DNA of 64,000 nt from Alsobacter sp045348435 (GCF_045348435.1 NZ_CP157484.1:4774001-4838000), one strand, 5' to 3'. Positions 16,126-25,326 are shown, counted from the first letter of the stretch. The notes: a model not told the origin generated them from the sequence alone. Made by a program: numbers and translations.

Positions 16126-17691
16126 ATGCGGACGCAGCAACGCGTGGTGGTGGTGGGAGCGGGGGTGGGCGGTCTCGCCTCCGCGCTCCTGCTCGCGCAT
16201 GGCGGCTTCGACGTCACGGTCGTGGAGCGGGCCGCCGGCCCGGGCGGCAAGCTTCGCGCCGGAGCCGTGGCCGGCCTCGCGGTCGACGCCGGTCCCACCG
16301 TATTCACCATGCCGTGGGTGTTCGAGGCCATTTTCGCCGAGGCCGGCGCGACGCTGGCGGACTGGCTGACGCTCAAGCCCGCCGCCGTCCTGGCCCGCCA
16401 CGCCTGGGGGCCGGGCGAGCGGCTGGACCTTCTGGCGAACCCCGACGCCGCCGCCGGGGCCATCGCGGCCTTCGCCGGCCCCGCCGAGGCGGACGGCTAT
16501 CGCCGCTTCTGCGCCCGGGCCCGCAGCGTCTACGAGACGCTGGCGCCCGCCTTCATTGCGGCGCAGCGGCCATCGCTGCCCGAACTCGTGCGCCGCGTCG
16601 GCCCGACCCGGCTGGGCGATCTGTGGCGCATCACCCCGTTCCGCTCGCTCTGGAGCGCGCTGGGGGATCATTTCAGGGATCCGCGCCTGCGCCAGCTCTT
16701 CGGGCGCTACGCCACCTATTGCGGCTCCTCTCCGTTCAGCGCCCCCGCCACCCTGATGCTGGTCGCGCATGTCGAACAGGCCGGCGTCTACACGGTGGAG
16801 GGCGGGATGGAGCGCATCGCCCACGCGCTCGCGACGCTGGCGGCGAGCTCCGGCGCGCGGTTCCGCTATGGCGAGCATGTCGACGAGATCCTGGTCGCGC
16901 GCGGCGCGGCCGGCGGCGTCCGGCTCGCCTCGGGCGAGCGGATCGAGGCGGACGCCGTGGTCTTCAACGGCGACGCCGCCGCGCTCGGGGCCGGCCTGCT
17001 GGGCCTCGCGGCGCGGCGCGGCGCGGGGCCCGCCCGGCCCGCCCGGCGCTCGCTGTCGGCCGTCACCTGGCTGATGGCGGCGGAGACCGCCGGCTTCCCG
17101 CTGTCGCGCCACACGGTCTTCTTCTCCGGCGACTCGCCGCGCGAATTCCGGGACCTGGCCGGGGGCCGCACCCCCGCGGATCCCACCGTCTATGTCTGCG
17201 CTCAGGACCGCGGAGCCGTCGACGACGGCGCGCCGCGCGGTCCCGAGCGCCTGCTCTGCCTCGTCAACGCGCCCCCGGCGGGCGACGTCCGCGACGCCGC
17301 ATCCTGGGAGGTCGACGCATGCGAGGAACGGGTTTTGACGCGGCTGGCGGCTTCTGGCCTCACGATCCGCCGCAGCGCGGGCGCGTCGCTGGCGACGACG
17401 CCGAGCGATTTCGCGGCCCGCTACCCGGGGGCGGGCGGAGCCCTGTACGGGGAGGCCTCGCACGGCTGGATGGCGTCTTTCCGCCGGCCGGCCTCGCGCA
17501 GCCCGATTCCCGGGCTCTACCTGGCCGGGGGCAGCGTCCATCCTGGCCCGGGGCTGCCGATGGCGGCGATGTCCGGGAGGCTCGCCGCCCAGGCCCTGAT
17601 GGCGGACCGGGCTTCGATGCGCCTGTGGAGCCGGGCGGCTACGCCTGGTGGTACGTCGACGGCGTCAGCCATGACGGCCGGCACGCGCTGA
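16126..17691 (+). CDS. crtD: CrtD, carotenoid 3,4-desaturase
   Basis: A CrtI-family FAD desaturase of 521 aa (methoxyneurosporene dehydrogenase) that introduces the C-3,4 double bond. FAD-binding VVVVGAGVGGLASALLLA is at the N-terminus, and the C-terminal motif LAGGSVHPGPGLPMAAMSG near the end. The ATG at 16126 is chosen because the upstream in-frame extension passes through the operator region. The last 20 codons or so overlap crtC in another frame. Confidence 0.92.
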   Translation: MRTQQRVVVVGAGVGGLASALLLAHGGFDVTVVERAAGPGGKLRAGAVAGLAVDAGPTVFTMPWVFEAIFAEAGATLADWLTLKPAAVLARHAWGPGERLDLLANPDAAAGAIAAFAGPAEADGYRRFCARARSVYETLAPAFIAAQRPSLPELVRRVGPTRLGDLWRITPFRSLWSALGDHFRDPRLRQLFGRYATYCGSSPFSAPATLMLVAHVEQAGVYTVEGGMERIAHALATLAASSGARFRYGEHVDEILVARGAAGGVRLASGERIEADAVVFNGDAAALGAGLLGLAARRGAGPARPARRSLSAVTWLMAAETAGFPLSRHTVFFSGDSPREFRDLAGGRTPADPTVYVCAQDRGAVDDGAPRGPERLLCLVNAPPAGDVRDAASWEVDACEERVLTRLAASGLTIRRSAGASLATTPSDFAARYPGAGGALYGEASHGWMASFRRPASRSPIPGLYLAGGSVHPGPGLPMAAMSGRLAAQALMADRASMRLWSRAATPGGTSTASAMTAGTR

Positions 17692-18539
17692 CCCTGATCG
17701 CCTTCGTGGGCAGCGTCTTCTCGCCCTATTACGCCTGGTCCGGGCGGCGCGATCCGCTCGACCACTGCGCCCTCAACGTCGCCCTCTACGGCCCGGGAGG
17801 GCGCTGGGCCATGACCGAGCGGCGGCGCGAGGCGGTGCGGCGCAGCCGCGACGTCTTCGTCATCGGGCCGAGTTCGCTCGCCTGGAGCGGCGGCGCCCTC
17901 ACCTTCCGGATCGAGGAGGTCGCCGCGCCCCTGCCCTCGCGCATCCGCGGCCAGGTCGTGATCCGGCCCGAAGCCGTCAACACGCGCGGTTTCGTGCTGG
18001 ATCGGCGCGGCCGCCATGTCTGGCGGCCCATCGCGCCGCGCGCCGCGGTCGAGGTCCGGCTGGACAGCCCGGCCCTGTCCTGGAGCGGCTCGGCCTATCT
18101 GGACTGCAACGCCGGCCGCGAGCCGCTCGAGGAGGGCTTCACCCGCTGGACCTGGGCCCGCGCCGCCCTGCGCCGCGACGCGGCCGTGCTCTACGACGTG
18201 GTCGAGCGCGACGGCGGGCGCCACGGGTTGGCGCTGCGCTTCCGCCCGGACGGCTCGATCGACCCCGTCGAGCCGCCGCCGGTGCGCCGGCTGCCCACGA
18301 CGCGCTGGCTCATGCCGCAGGAGACGCGCTCCGACGGCGCGGCCCGGGTGACGCGCCGCTGCGAGGACGCGCCCTTCTACGCAAGGTCGCAGGTCGCCGC
18401 CTCGCTGCTGGGCGAAGAGGCCATCATGATGCACGAGACGCTCAGCCTCGACCGCTTCAGGAGCCCCGTCGTGAAGGCGATGCTCCCCTTCCGGATGCCG
18501 CGCGCCCTGGGGCGCGGCCCGTCCTTCGCCGAAATCTAA
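17625..18539 (+). CDS. crtC: CrtC, carotenoid 1,2-hydratase
   Basis: About 304 residues of acyclic carotenoid hydratase, which adds water to the terminal C1-C2 double bond. Diagnostic stretches are GGYAWWYVDGVS, FVGSVFSPYYAW and DHCALNVALYGPGG. The N-terminal family pattern FDAPVEPGGYAWW begins about six codons before the only nearby in-frame start, GTG 17625, so the real start may be an upstream non-standard codon inside crtD. The gene overlaps crtD by at least 67 bp. Family membership is certain; the exact start is not. Confidence 0.88.
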   Translation: MEPGGYAWWYVDGVSHDGRHALTLIAFVGSVFSPYYAWSGRRDPLDHCALNVALYGPGGRWAMTERRREAVRRSRDVFVIGPSSLAWSGGALTFRIEEVAAPLPSRIRGQVVIRPEAVNTRGFVLDRRGRHVWRPIAPRAAVEVRLDSPALSWSGSAYLDCNAGREPLEEGFTRWTWARAALRRDAAVLYDVVERDGGRHGLALRFRPDGSIDPVEPPPVRRLPTTRWLMPQETRSDGAARVTRRCEDAPFYARSQVAASLLGEEAIMMHETLSLDRFRSPVVKAMLPFRMPRALGRGPSFAEI

Positions 18540-18540
18540 A

Positions 18541-18603
18541 GCGTGCTGCGAAAACAGGCGGCATCCGGCTCTTCGCGCCGAAGCATGCGACGCCCAGCAT
18601 TCC
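18541..18603. repeat. Palindromic dispersed repeat between crtC and the crtB operon
   Basis: GTGCTGCGAAAACAGG through TTCGCGCCGAAGCATGCGAC (about 18543-18592) closely matches the repeat at 43763-43812 in order and spacing. It can fold using GCGAA/TTCGC pairing. It lies between convergent crtC and the 46-codon ORF and may act as a bidirectional terminator. Rhizobiales genomes carry many palindromes of this general type. Confidence 0.65.
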
Positions 18604-18744
18604 CTAGGCGCCCGGGTCGTCCCGGTCGCGCTTCGGCGGATCGCGCATGGCCCGGCGCACGGAGACGAGCTGCCAGACGCCGAGCCCGAGCGTCAGGCCC
18701 AGCACCAGCGCCATCTCGATCAGCCCCAGCATCCCTCCATCCAT
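18604..18744 (-). CDS. 46-residue single-span membrane ORF after crtB
   Basis: A micro-ORF with one transmembrane helix (GLIEMALVLGLTLGLGVWQLV, residues about 7-27) and a short basic/acidic tail (RRAMRDPPKRDRDD). It is 23 bp downstream of crtB on the same strand, so it would be the last gene of the ispH-bchIDO-crtIB operon. No family was recognised. The helix followed by positive charges predicts a cytoplasmic tail. It could be a small pigment-protein or carotenoid-enzyme accessory subunit, but that is speculation. Confidence 0.6.
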   Translation of the reverse strand: MDGGMLGLIEMALVLGLTLGLGVWQLVSVRRAMRDPPKRDRDDPGA

Positions 18745-18767
18745 GACCACGCTCCGGGGCGGCCGCC

Positions 18768-19868
18768 TCAGCCGCCGAACTGCTCCTGGCGGCCCAGGCG
18801 CTCGAAGGTCTCGATCACCCGCGCGGTCCGCCCCGCAAGATCGTACCAGACGGGCCGGCCATGCTCGGCCGGGCTGCGCGACGGGTCGGGCCCCATGGCG
18901 TCCACGGCGCGGATCAGGAAGGCGGCCTCCTCCAGCGGCGGCACGGCGCAGGCCGGCGGCGGGCTCCAGCGGCCCGCCCCGCGCGCCGTCTCCAGCAGGG
19001 ATCGCCCAAGCAGGACGCCCTTGCGGCGCCCCGACACCCTGGCGCGGCGGCCGAGCACGTCGAGATCCGCCGCTTCGGCGTCCCGACCGATGGCGGCGTA
19101 GATCCGGGCGGCGGCGTGGATGGCCGGCCGGCAATCGAGCGGCAGCAGCCCGATCCCGGCCTCCGCCCGGGCGTAGAGCAGGTCGGCGGCGCCCAGCATG
19201 CGCCGCAGCACGCGCCGCAGCCGCTCGTCCAGGACCGGGTTGGCGAGCCACGCGGCCGGGTCGAGCCCTTCCTCCCGCATCCAGGCCCCGGGCAGGTAGA
19301 GCCGTCCGTTGCGCGCGTCCTCGCCGACGTCGCGGACGATGTTGGTGAACTGCATCGCCACCCCGAGGTCGCAGGCCCGCGCCAGCGCGTCGGTCGTGCG
19401 CACGCCCATCAGCAGCGCCATCATGGCCCCGACCGACCCCGCCACCCGAACCGCATAGGCCCTGAGCTCGGAGGCCTCGTCGAAGCGGCGACCCTCGGCG
19501 TCCCACGCGAGCCCCTCCACGAGGGCCTCCGGCAGCTCGCGCGGGACCCGATGGCGGGCGACGACCTCGGCCAGCATGCGGTCGGCCGGCGCATCCTGCG
19601 GCCGCCCCGCATAGACGAGGTCGAGCCGGCGGCCGAGCCGCGCGATGGCCTCCGCGCCGCCCCGGTCGAGGTCGACCGCGTCGTCGGAGAGGCGGCAGAA
19701 GGCGTAGAGCCCGTAGGCCGAGGCCCGCACCCGCTCCGGCAGCAGCAGGGACGCCGCATAGAAGCTGCGCGAGCCGACGCGGATCGCCTCCCGGCAGGCC
19801 GCCAGATCCTCAGGATCGAAGCCGGCGGGATCGAAGCCGGCGGGCCGTTCAGGCGAAGACGGACGCAT
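18768..19868 (-). CDS. crtB: CrtB, phytoene synthase
   Basis: A squalene/phytoene synthase of 366 aa that condenses two GGPP to phytoene. The Asp-rich motifs are CRLSDDAVD and NIVRDVGEDARNGRLYLP. The N-terminus overlaps the crtI end by 20 bp. The extreme N-terminus contains the duplicated PAGFDPAGFDPED, from a short DNA repeat near 19818-19845. The roughly 70 C-terminal residues after the catalytic fold are variable, as usual in PGC-type CrtB. Confidence 0.95.
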   Translation of the reverse strand: MRPSSPERPAGFDPAGFDPEDLAACREAIRVGSRSFYAASLLLPERVRASAYGLYAFCRLSDDAVDLDRGGAEAIARLGRRLDLVYAGRPQDAPADRMLAEVVARHRVPRELPEALVEGLAWDAEGRRFDEASELRAYAVRVAGSVGAMMALLMGVRTTDALARACDLGVAMQFTNIVRDVGEDARNGRLYLPGAWMREEGLDPAAWLANPVLDERLRRVLRRMLGAADLLYARAEAGIGLLPLDCRPAIHAAARIYAAIGRDAEAADLDVLGRRARVSGRRKGVLLGRSLLETARGAGRWSPPPACAVPPLEEAAFLIRAVDAMGPDPSRSPAEHGRPVWYDLAGRTARVIETFERLGRQEQFGG

Positions 19869-21366
19869 CGGGGGCCACCTTGTCGAGGACGCGTGCGGAC
19901 GAGAGGACGCCGGGCAGGCCGGCGCCCGGATGGGTGCCGGCGCCGACCAGGAACAGGTTGCGGACGTCCTCGCTGCGGTTGTGCGGGCGAAACCACGCGC
20001 TCTGGCTGAGGATCGGCTCCAGGCCGAAGCCCGCCCCGTGCAGGGAGGAGAAGTCGGCCGCGAAATCGGCCGGGGTGGTCACCCGGGAGGTGACGATCTC
20101 GGCCTCCAGGCCGGGCAGCAGCGTCTCGGAGAGGGAGCGCGCGATCGCCTGCCTGTAGGCCTCGGCGCAGCGCGGCCAGTCCTGCCCGCCCTTCAGGTTG
20201 GGGACCGGCGAGAGCACGTAGAAGGCGTCGCAGCCGGGCGGCGCGAGGCTCGGGTCGGTGGCCGTCGGCCGGTGCAGATAGAGGCTGAAATCCTCCGCCA
20301 GGGTCTTCGACCGGAAGACGTCGTCCAGCAGCCCGCGATAGCGCGGCCCCATCAGGATGGTGTGGTGCGCGACGTCCTCGTAGCGGCGGCGCACGCCGAA
20401 ATACCAGACGAAGAGGCCCATCGAGTAGGCCGCCTTCTCGATGCGGCGGTCCGTCCAGCGGCGGCGCGCCTCGGGCGGCAGCAATTTGGAGTAGGTCCAG
20501 GCCGAATCGGCGTTGGACACCACGATGTCGGCCGCCAGCCTCTCGCCGTCCTCCAGCCGCACGCCGGCGGCGGCGCCATCGACCACGTCGATCTTTACCG
20601 CCCGCGCGCCGCAGCGCACCGTTCCGCCCTGGCCCTGGATGAGCCCCACGAGGCCGTCCACCAGCCGGCCCGTGCCGCCCATGGCGAAATGCACGCCCCA
20701 GCGCCGCTCCAGATAGGCGATCAGGCAATAGATCGCGCTGGCCCGGAACGGGCTGCCGCCGATCAGCAGCGGGTGGTAGCCGAACACGGCGCGCAGGCGC
20801 TCGTCCTTGATCCGCCGCGAGACCGCCGCGTGGACGGTCCTCAGCCCGCCCAGCCGCAGCAGGTCCGGGGCGACGCGCAGCATGTCCATCGGGCTGTCGA
20901 AGGCCGCGTCGCCGAGCTGCTCGAAGCCGACGCGGTAGATCGCCTCGCTGTCGCGCATGAAGCGCTCGTAGCCCTCGACGTCGCCGGGGGAGAAGCGCGC
21001 CACCTCCCGGCGCATGGCCTCGGCGTCGCCGTTATAGGTGAACTCCGAGCCGTCCTGGAACCGGATGCGGTAGAACGGGTCCATCGGCACGAGGGCGACG
21101 TCGTCGGCGAGCCGGCGGCCGCACAGCGCCCAAAGCTCCTCCAGCAGGAACGGCGCGGTGATGATGGTGGGGCCCGCGTCGAACACGAACCCGTCCTGGC
21201 GATGCACCCGGGCCCGGCCGCCGGGGACGTCCAGCTGCTCCAGCACGGTGACCCGGTAGCCCCTCGCGCCGAGCCGCACGGCCGCCGCGAGGCCGCCGAA
21301 GCCGCTGCCGATCACCACCGCATGCGGCTGGCGGGCGAAGGACCGCGGCGGCGCCTCATGCTGCAT
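19849..21366 (-). CDS. crtI: CrtI, phytoene desaturase
   Basis: A bacterial FAD-dependent phytoene desaturase of 505 aa that converts phytoene to neurosporene/lycopene. The dinucleotide fold VVIGSGFGGLAAAVRL and LEQLDVPGGRARV are at the N-terminus; NLFLVGAGTHPGAGLPGVLSS near the end is the CrtI signature. The start at 21366 (MQHEAPPR) overlaps bchO by 11 bp. With crtC, crtD and crtF present, a four-step lycopene-forming desaturase is likely, inferred from the pathway. Confidence 0.96.
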   Translation of the reverse strand: MQHEAPPRSFARQPHAVVIGSGFGGLAAAVRLGARGYRVTVLEQLDVPGGRARVHRQDGFVFDAGPTIITAPFLLEELWALCGRRLADDVALVPMDPFYRIRFQDGSEFTYNGDAEAMRREVARFSPGDVEGYERFMRDSEAIYRVGFEQLGDAAFDSPMDMLRVAPDLLRLGGLRTVHAAVSRRIKDERLRAVFGYHPLLIGGSPFRASAIYCLIAYLERRWGVHFAMGGTGRLVDGLVGLIQGQGGTVRCGARAVKIDVVDGAAAGVRLEDGERLAADIVVSNADSAWTYSKLLPPEARRRWTDRRIEKAAYSMGLFVWYFGVRRRYEDVAHHTILMGPRYRGLLDDVFRSKTLAEDFSLYLHRPTATDPSLAPPGCDAFYVLSPVPNLKGGQDWPRCAEAYRQAIARSLSETLLPGLEAEIVTSRVTTPADFAADFSSLHGAGFGLEPILSQSAWFRPHNRSEDVRNLFLVGAGTHPGAGLPGVLSSARVLDKVAPDASVFA

Positions 21367-22279
21367 GGTCGTCGTCCAGGGTCGGCGGCGCCAGGCCCGC
21401 CGCGCGCTCCAGGATGAGGGCGGCGACCTGGGCCGGGTCCTCCTCATGGGCCAGATGGCCGAGCCCGCGCAGCACCTTCACGGTCGAGTCCGCCAGCCGG
21501 TCGCGCACCTGGAACGAGACGTCCGGCAGCACGGCCTGGTCGTTCCCTCCCACCAGCAGCAGCGTCGGGGTGGCGAGCCTCCCGAGATCCCGCTCGAAGG
21601 ACTCCAGGTCCCAGTTCGCCATCATGCCGAGCGCGCCGGCGACATGCCCGGGCGTGCGGAAGAGGCGGCCATAGAGCTCCAGCCCGCGCTCGTCGATCTT
21701 CGAGCCGGTGTTGCGCAGCAGGCGCTCGACCTGGCCGCGGTCGGCCGCCCAGGAGAACAGCCGCGGCGCGAGCGGGTTGAGGAACAGCACCTTCGCCATG
21801 GGCGGGAAGAGCTGCCCGGCGATGCCCCCGAAGGGCAGCAGCGCGCCGTTGAGCCCGACCAGGAGCGCGGGCGCGATCGCCCCGTCGAGCGTCATCCGGA
21901 TCTCGATGGCCGCCCCGGCCGAGTGGCCGACCGCCACCTGGGGCGCCAGCTCCAGCTCCGCCAGGAGGTCGGCGACCGCGCGCGCCATCCCGGTCAGGGA
22001 GGGGCGGCCGCGCGGAAACGGGCTGGTGAAGCCATGGCCCGGCAGGTCCGGCGCCACCACGGTGAACCGCTCCGCCAGCAGGGGCGCAAGGCTGCGCCAG
22101 GAATGCGTCGCCGCGCCGGTGCCGTGCAGCAGCAGCAGCGGCGGGCCCTCGCCCATCACCTGGACGTGCCAGCGCAGGCCGCCGGCCCGCACGAAGCGGC
22201 TCGCCTCGCGGTTCGGCCAGTCGCGTCCGTCCCTCTCCCAATCGGGTCTGTCGGGGTCGATGGCCACGGCGTACCCCAT
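21356..22279 (-). CDS. bchO: BchO, alpha/beta hydrolase of the Mg-chelatase operon
   Basis: A 307-residue alpha/beta hydrolase (LLLLHGTGAATHSWR oxyanion region, nucleophile elbow GHSAGAA). In purple bacteria bchO is almost always beside bchI and bchD, and it is annotated as a magnesium-chelatase accessory protein; the biochemical role is unclear. It opens MGYAVAIDPDRPDWERDGRDWPN, typical of BchO. The start shares one base with the bchD stop, so expression is coupled to chelatase. Confidence 0.93.
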   Translation of the reverse strand: MGYAVAIDPDRPDWERDGRDWPNREASRFVRAGGLRWHVQVMGEGPPLLLLHGTGAATHSWRSLAPLLAERFTVVAPDLPGHGFTSPFPRGRPSLTGMARAVADLLAELELAPQVAVGHSAGAAIEIRMTLDGAIAPALLVGLNGALLPFGGIAGQLFPPMAKVLFLNPLAPRLFSWAADRGQVERLLRNTGSKIDERGLELYGRLFRTPGHVAGALGMMANWDLESFERDLGRLATPTLLLVGGNDQAVLPDVSFQVRDRLADSTVKVLRGLGHLAHEEDPAQVAALILERAAGLAPPTLDDDHAA

Positions 22280-24090
22280 CAGTTTGGCGGGGCGGCCGCA
22301 CGGACGGCGCGCGACAAAGTCGCGGCGTCGGCGTGGGGCAGGGGGAGATACCGCGCCGCCATGGCGGCGGCCAGGGCGCGCGCTTCCCTTTGCGGCTGCG
22401 GCGAGGTGTCGATCAGCAGCGCCGAGAGCCGCGCCGCCCGCAGCCGGAGGGCGGCGTCGAGCGCGTCGGCGGCGGCCTGCGGGCGACCCCCGGTCCCGTC
22501 GCGGGCCACATTGGCGCGCCCGTCGGTCAGCATCACGACGATCGGCGAGCGGCCCTTGCGGCGGGCCGCGTCCGCGACCGCAGCGGCGGCGTCGATGCCG
22601 GCGGCCAGCGGCGTGCCGCCCCCGCCCGGAAGGCCGGCGAGGCCGCGCCGCGCCCGCGCCAGCGAGCGCGTCGCCGGCAGCACGATTTCGGCCTCCCGGC
22701 CCCGGAAGGCGACCAGCGCGACCTCGTCGCGGCGGGCGTAGCAGTCGCCCAGCAGAAGCTCGATGGCCCCCTTCGCCTCGCCCAGCCGATGCAGCGCCTG
22801 GGATCCCGACGCGTCCACCGCGAAGACGATGAGGCTGGCCGATTTCGCCTCGGTCCTCACCACCCTGAGGTCGTCGCGGCGGATCAGCACGCGCGGCGCG
22901 GAGGCGGCGCGACCGGCCGGCAGCGCCTCGCGCCGCAGCCTCTGCCAGCCCAGCGCCGCCCGCACGGTGGCGATCAGGTCCAGGCGGTCGCCGCCCTGCG
23001 GCGCGCCCGGCCGCGATCCCGCCGGGCGGCCTCGCCCGCGCATCGTCACCGGGGCGCCGGCCCGACCGGCCTGCGCGTCCCGGCGCAGCATGGCGCCGCC
23101 GAGCTCGGCCAGCAGCCGATCCGGCAGGCGCGCCTTGGCGGCGGCGACCAGCCGCTCCGCCTGCGCCTGCGGTCCGGGAGCGTCGTCGTCGCGAGCATCG
23201 TCGTCGGGCGCGCCGGCGCCCGGGTCGGCGGCCGACGCTTCGGCGGTTTCGGGCGTTTCGGCGGTTTCAGCCGGATCAGGGGCGGCCTCCGGCTCGCCCG
23301 GATCGTCGGGCGTCGCCGGCCAGCGGGTGGCGCGGGGCGCGAGCACGAGCCGGATGGCGGCGGCGAGATCGGGCTCCTCGACGGCCACGCTTCCCCGAAG
23401 CGCGGCGCAAGCCCGCGCGGCCGCGACGGCCAGCAGGGTCGCCCGCAGCGACGCGACGCCGAGGGCGTCTGCGGCCGCGCACAGCGTCTCGGCCGCCGCG
23501 GTCTCCATCTGCACCCCGCACAGCCGCGCTTTGGCGTCGGCGACGTCGTTCCGGCTCCAGCCCATGTCGGCGCCGCCGGCCTCGTCGAGGGCCAGCACGA
23601 CGCCGAGCCTCTCGCGCAGCGCCTCGGGCGCGGCTTCGTCCGGCCCGACGCCCTCGTCGAAGGCCAGCAGGGCGACCGGCGCCGGCGCGCCGCGGTCCTG
23701 CTCCAGCGCCGCGCCGAGACGGGCGGCGCGCCCCCCGGCCAGCCGCTCGGCCATCGCCAGGGCCAGCACGCCGCCGGCCGCGGCGCGAAGCAGCCCGGCC
23801 TGCGCGACGGGGCGACCGGCCGCCAGCGTGGCGGCGACGTCGAGCCCGCCGAACAGGCGGTCGTCGGAGGCTGATCCCGGGACGCGCACGAAAGGGGCGT
23901 CCTCCGGCAGGAGCGCACGCAATCCCGCCACCCAGGCGTCGCGATGGGGTCCGTGGCCGGAGCGCAGCACCGCGCCGCCGACGCCCCGGGGATCGACCGC
24001 GATCAGGGCCGCCGCCAGCGCCGCGTCCGCGGCTTGAGCGTCCCCGGCGGGGGCCATGGCGGCCGGATCCTCGGGCGGGAGGGCTGTCAT
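22279..24090 (-). CDS. bchD: BchD, magnesium chelatase D subunit
   Basis: A 603-residue subunit that joins BchI in the AAA+ platform driving Mg insertion into protoporphyrin IX by BchH. Domains in order are a degenerate AAA+ half (1-250), an acidic Pro/Ala/Thr linker (about 255-320), and a C-terminal integrin I-like domain with the MIDAS residues DASGSQ, GGGTPL and LTDGRAN. No intact Walker A lysine is evident, as expected for BchD. The start overlaps the bchI stop by 4 bp. The longer in-frame reading through bchI is rejected. Confidence 0.95.
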   Translation of the reverse strand: MTALPPEDPAAMAPAGDAQAADAALAAALIAVDPRGVGGAVLRSGHGPHRDAWVAGLRALLPEDAPFVRVPGSASDDRLFGGLDVAATLAAGRPVAQAGLLRAAAGGVLALAMAERLAGGRAARLGAALEQDRGAPAPVALLAFDEGVGPDEAAPEALRERLGVVLALDEAGGADMGWSRNDVADAKARLCGVQMETAAAETLCAAADALGVASLRATLLAVAAARACAALRGSVAVEEPDLAAAIRLVLAPRATRWPATPDDPGEPEAAPDPAETAETPETAEASAADPGAGAPDDDARDDDAPGPQAQAERLVAAAKARLPDRLLAELGGAMLRRDAQAGRAGAPVTMRGRGRPAGSRPGAPQGGDRLDLIATVRAALGWQRLRREALPAGRAASAPRVLIRRDDLRVVRTEAKSASLIVFAVDASGSQALHRLGEAKGAIELLLGDCYARRDEVALVAFRGREAEIVLPATRSLARARRGLAGLPGGGGTPLAAGIDAAAAVADAARRKGRSPIVVMLTDGRANVARDGTGGRPQAAADALDAALRLRAARLSALLIDTSPQPQREARALAAAMAARYLPLPHADAATLSRAVRAAAPPN

Positions 24091-25280
24091 GGCGGGCCCA
24101 GGACCTCGAGGACCGCCTGCTCCACCCGCACGGCGGAGCGGGCGTCGTCCAGGGGATTGCGGCGCAGCCGGTGCGCCAGCGCCAAGGGGGCGACGCGCCG
24201 CAGATGCGCGTCCATGATCCGAGCCTCGCCATCGAGGCTCGCCAGGGCGCGGGCCGCCCGGATCAGCGTCAGCTCGCCGCGCAGTCCGTCCGTACCGACG
24301 CGCAGGCACAGCCGCGCCGCCTGCTCCAGGGCGGCCAGCGGCGTCTCGACCTCCCCGAGCGCCGCGCGGGCGCGCACCACCCGCCGACGCACCGCGGCGT
24401 CCCGCCGGCTCCAGGCCTGCGCGAAGCCGTGCGGATCGCGGTCGAAGGCGTCGCGGCGGCGCACCACCTCGACGCGCTCGGCCAGCCCGGTCGGGGTGCG
24501 GACCTCCACGGCGAGCCCGAAGCGGTCGAGGAGCTGGGGCCGAAGGTCCCCCTCCTCCGGATTGCCGCTGCCCACGAGCACGAACCGCGCCGGATGCCGG
24601 ACGCTCAGACCCTCGCGCTCGACGAGGTTCTCGCCCGAGGCGGCGACGTCGATCAGCAGGTCGACCAGATGGTCGTCCAGCAGGTTGACCTCGTCCACAT
24701 ACAGGAAGCCGCGATTGGCCCGGGCCAGCAGGCCGGGCTGGAACACCTTCTCGCCGAAGCTCAGCGCCCGCTCCAGGTCGAGCGCGCCGACGATGCGGTC
24801 CTCGGTGGCGCCGAGCGGCAGCTCGACGACCGGCACGGGCGCCCGGTCCGCCTTGCGCAGCGCCGCCGGCTGGCCGGCGCAATGCGGGCAGGAGGCGGCC
24901 GCGTCGGACGGTCCGCACCCGTAGGGGCAACCGCGCACGACGCGCCGCTCCGGCAGCAGCGCCGCCAGGGAGCGGATGGCGGTGGACTTGCCGGTGCCCC
25001 GGTCGCCCAGCGCCAGGACCCCGCCGATGGTCGGGTCGACCGCCGCGGCCAGCAAGGCGAGCTTCATGTCGTCCTGGCCGACCAGCGCCGAGAACGGGTA
25101 GGCGGGGCGTCGGACGGCCGAGCCCGCCGCCTGCGCCGCGGGGGACGGCCGCGCCGCCTTGGCCCGGGCCGGCCGGACCGCCTCGGCGCGCCCGGCCGGC
25201 GCAGGCCGGGCGGTTTCGGCGAGGCCGGGATCGTCGGCGCCGGCGCCGTCGAGGCCGTCGAGGTGAGCCCACTCCATCAC
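24087..25280 (-). CDS. bchI: BchI, magnesium chelatase ATPase subunit
   Basis: The AAA+ ATPase of Mg-chelatase (397 aa): Walker A GDRGTGKST near residues 91-99, Walker B FLYVDEVNLL, a cysteine cluster CPYGCGPSDAAASCPHCAG, and sensor/arginine-finger LLDRFGLAVEV. The usual BchI N-terminus (YPFSALVGQ) begins only at about residue 60. The preceding 59 residues are an Ala/Pro/Arg-rich extension, with no alternative ATG or GTG between the MM start and the domain. It is 46 bp after ispH. Confidence 0.95.
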   Translation of the reverse strand: MMEWAHLDGLDGAGADDPGLAETARPAPAGRAEAVRPARAKAARPSPAAQAAGSAVRRPAYPFSALVGQDDMKLALLAAAVDPTIGGVLALGDRGTGKSTAIRSLAALLPERRVVRGCPYGCGPSDAAASCPHCAGQPAALRKADRAPVPVVELPLGATEDRIVGALDLERALSFGEKVFQPGLLARANRGFLYVDEVNLLDDHLVDLLIDVAASGENLVEREGLSVRHPARFVLVGSGNPEEGDLRPQLLDRFGLAVEVRTPTGLAERVEVVRRRDAFDRDPHGFAQAWSRRDAAVRRRVVRARAALGEVETPLAALEQAARLCLRVGTDGLRGELTLIRAARALASLDGEARIMDAHLRRVAPLALAHRLRRNPLDDARSAVRVEQAVLEVLGPP

Positions 25281-25326
25281 GTCAGCGTCCCCATGGTGCG
25301 ATGTGCCCGCCGCCGCGCCGCATCGA

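Noticed and set aside
24091..25272. BchD extended to a 997-residue protein
   Set aside because: The extension is the bchI coding region read in another frame; BchD family length and the ATG at 24090 fit better.
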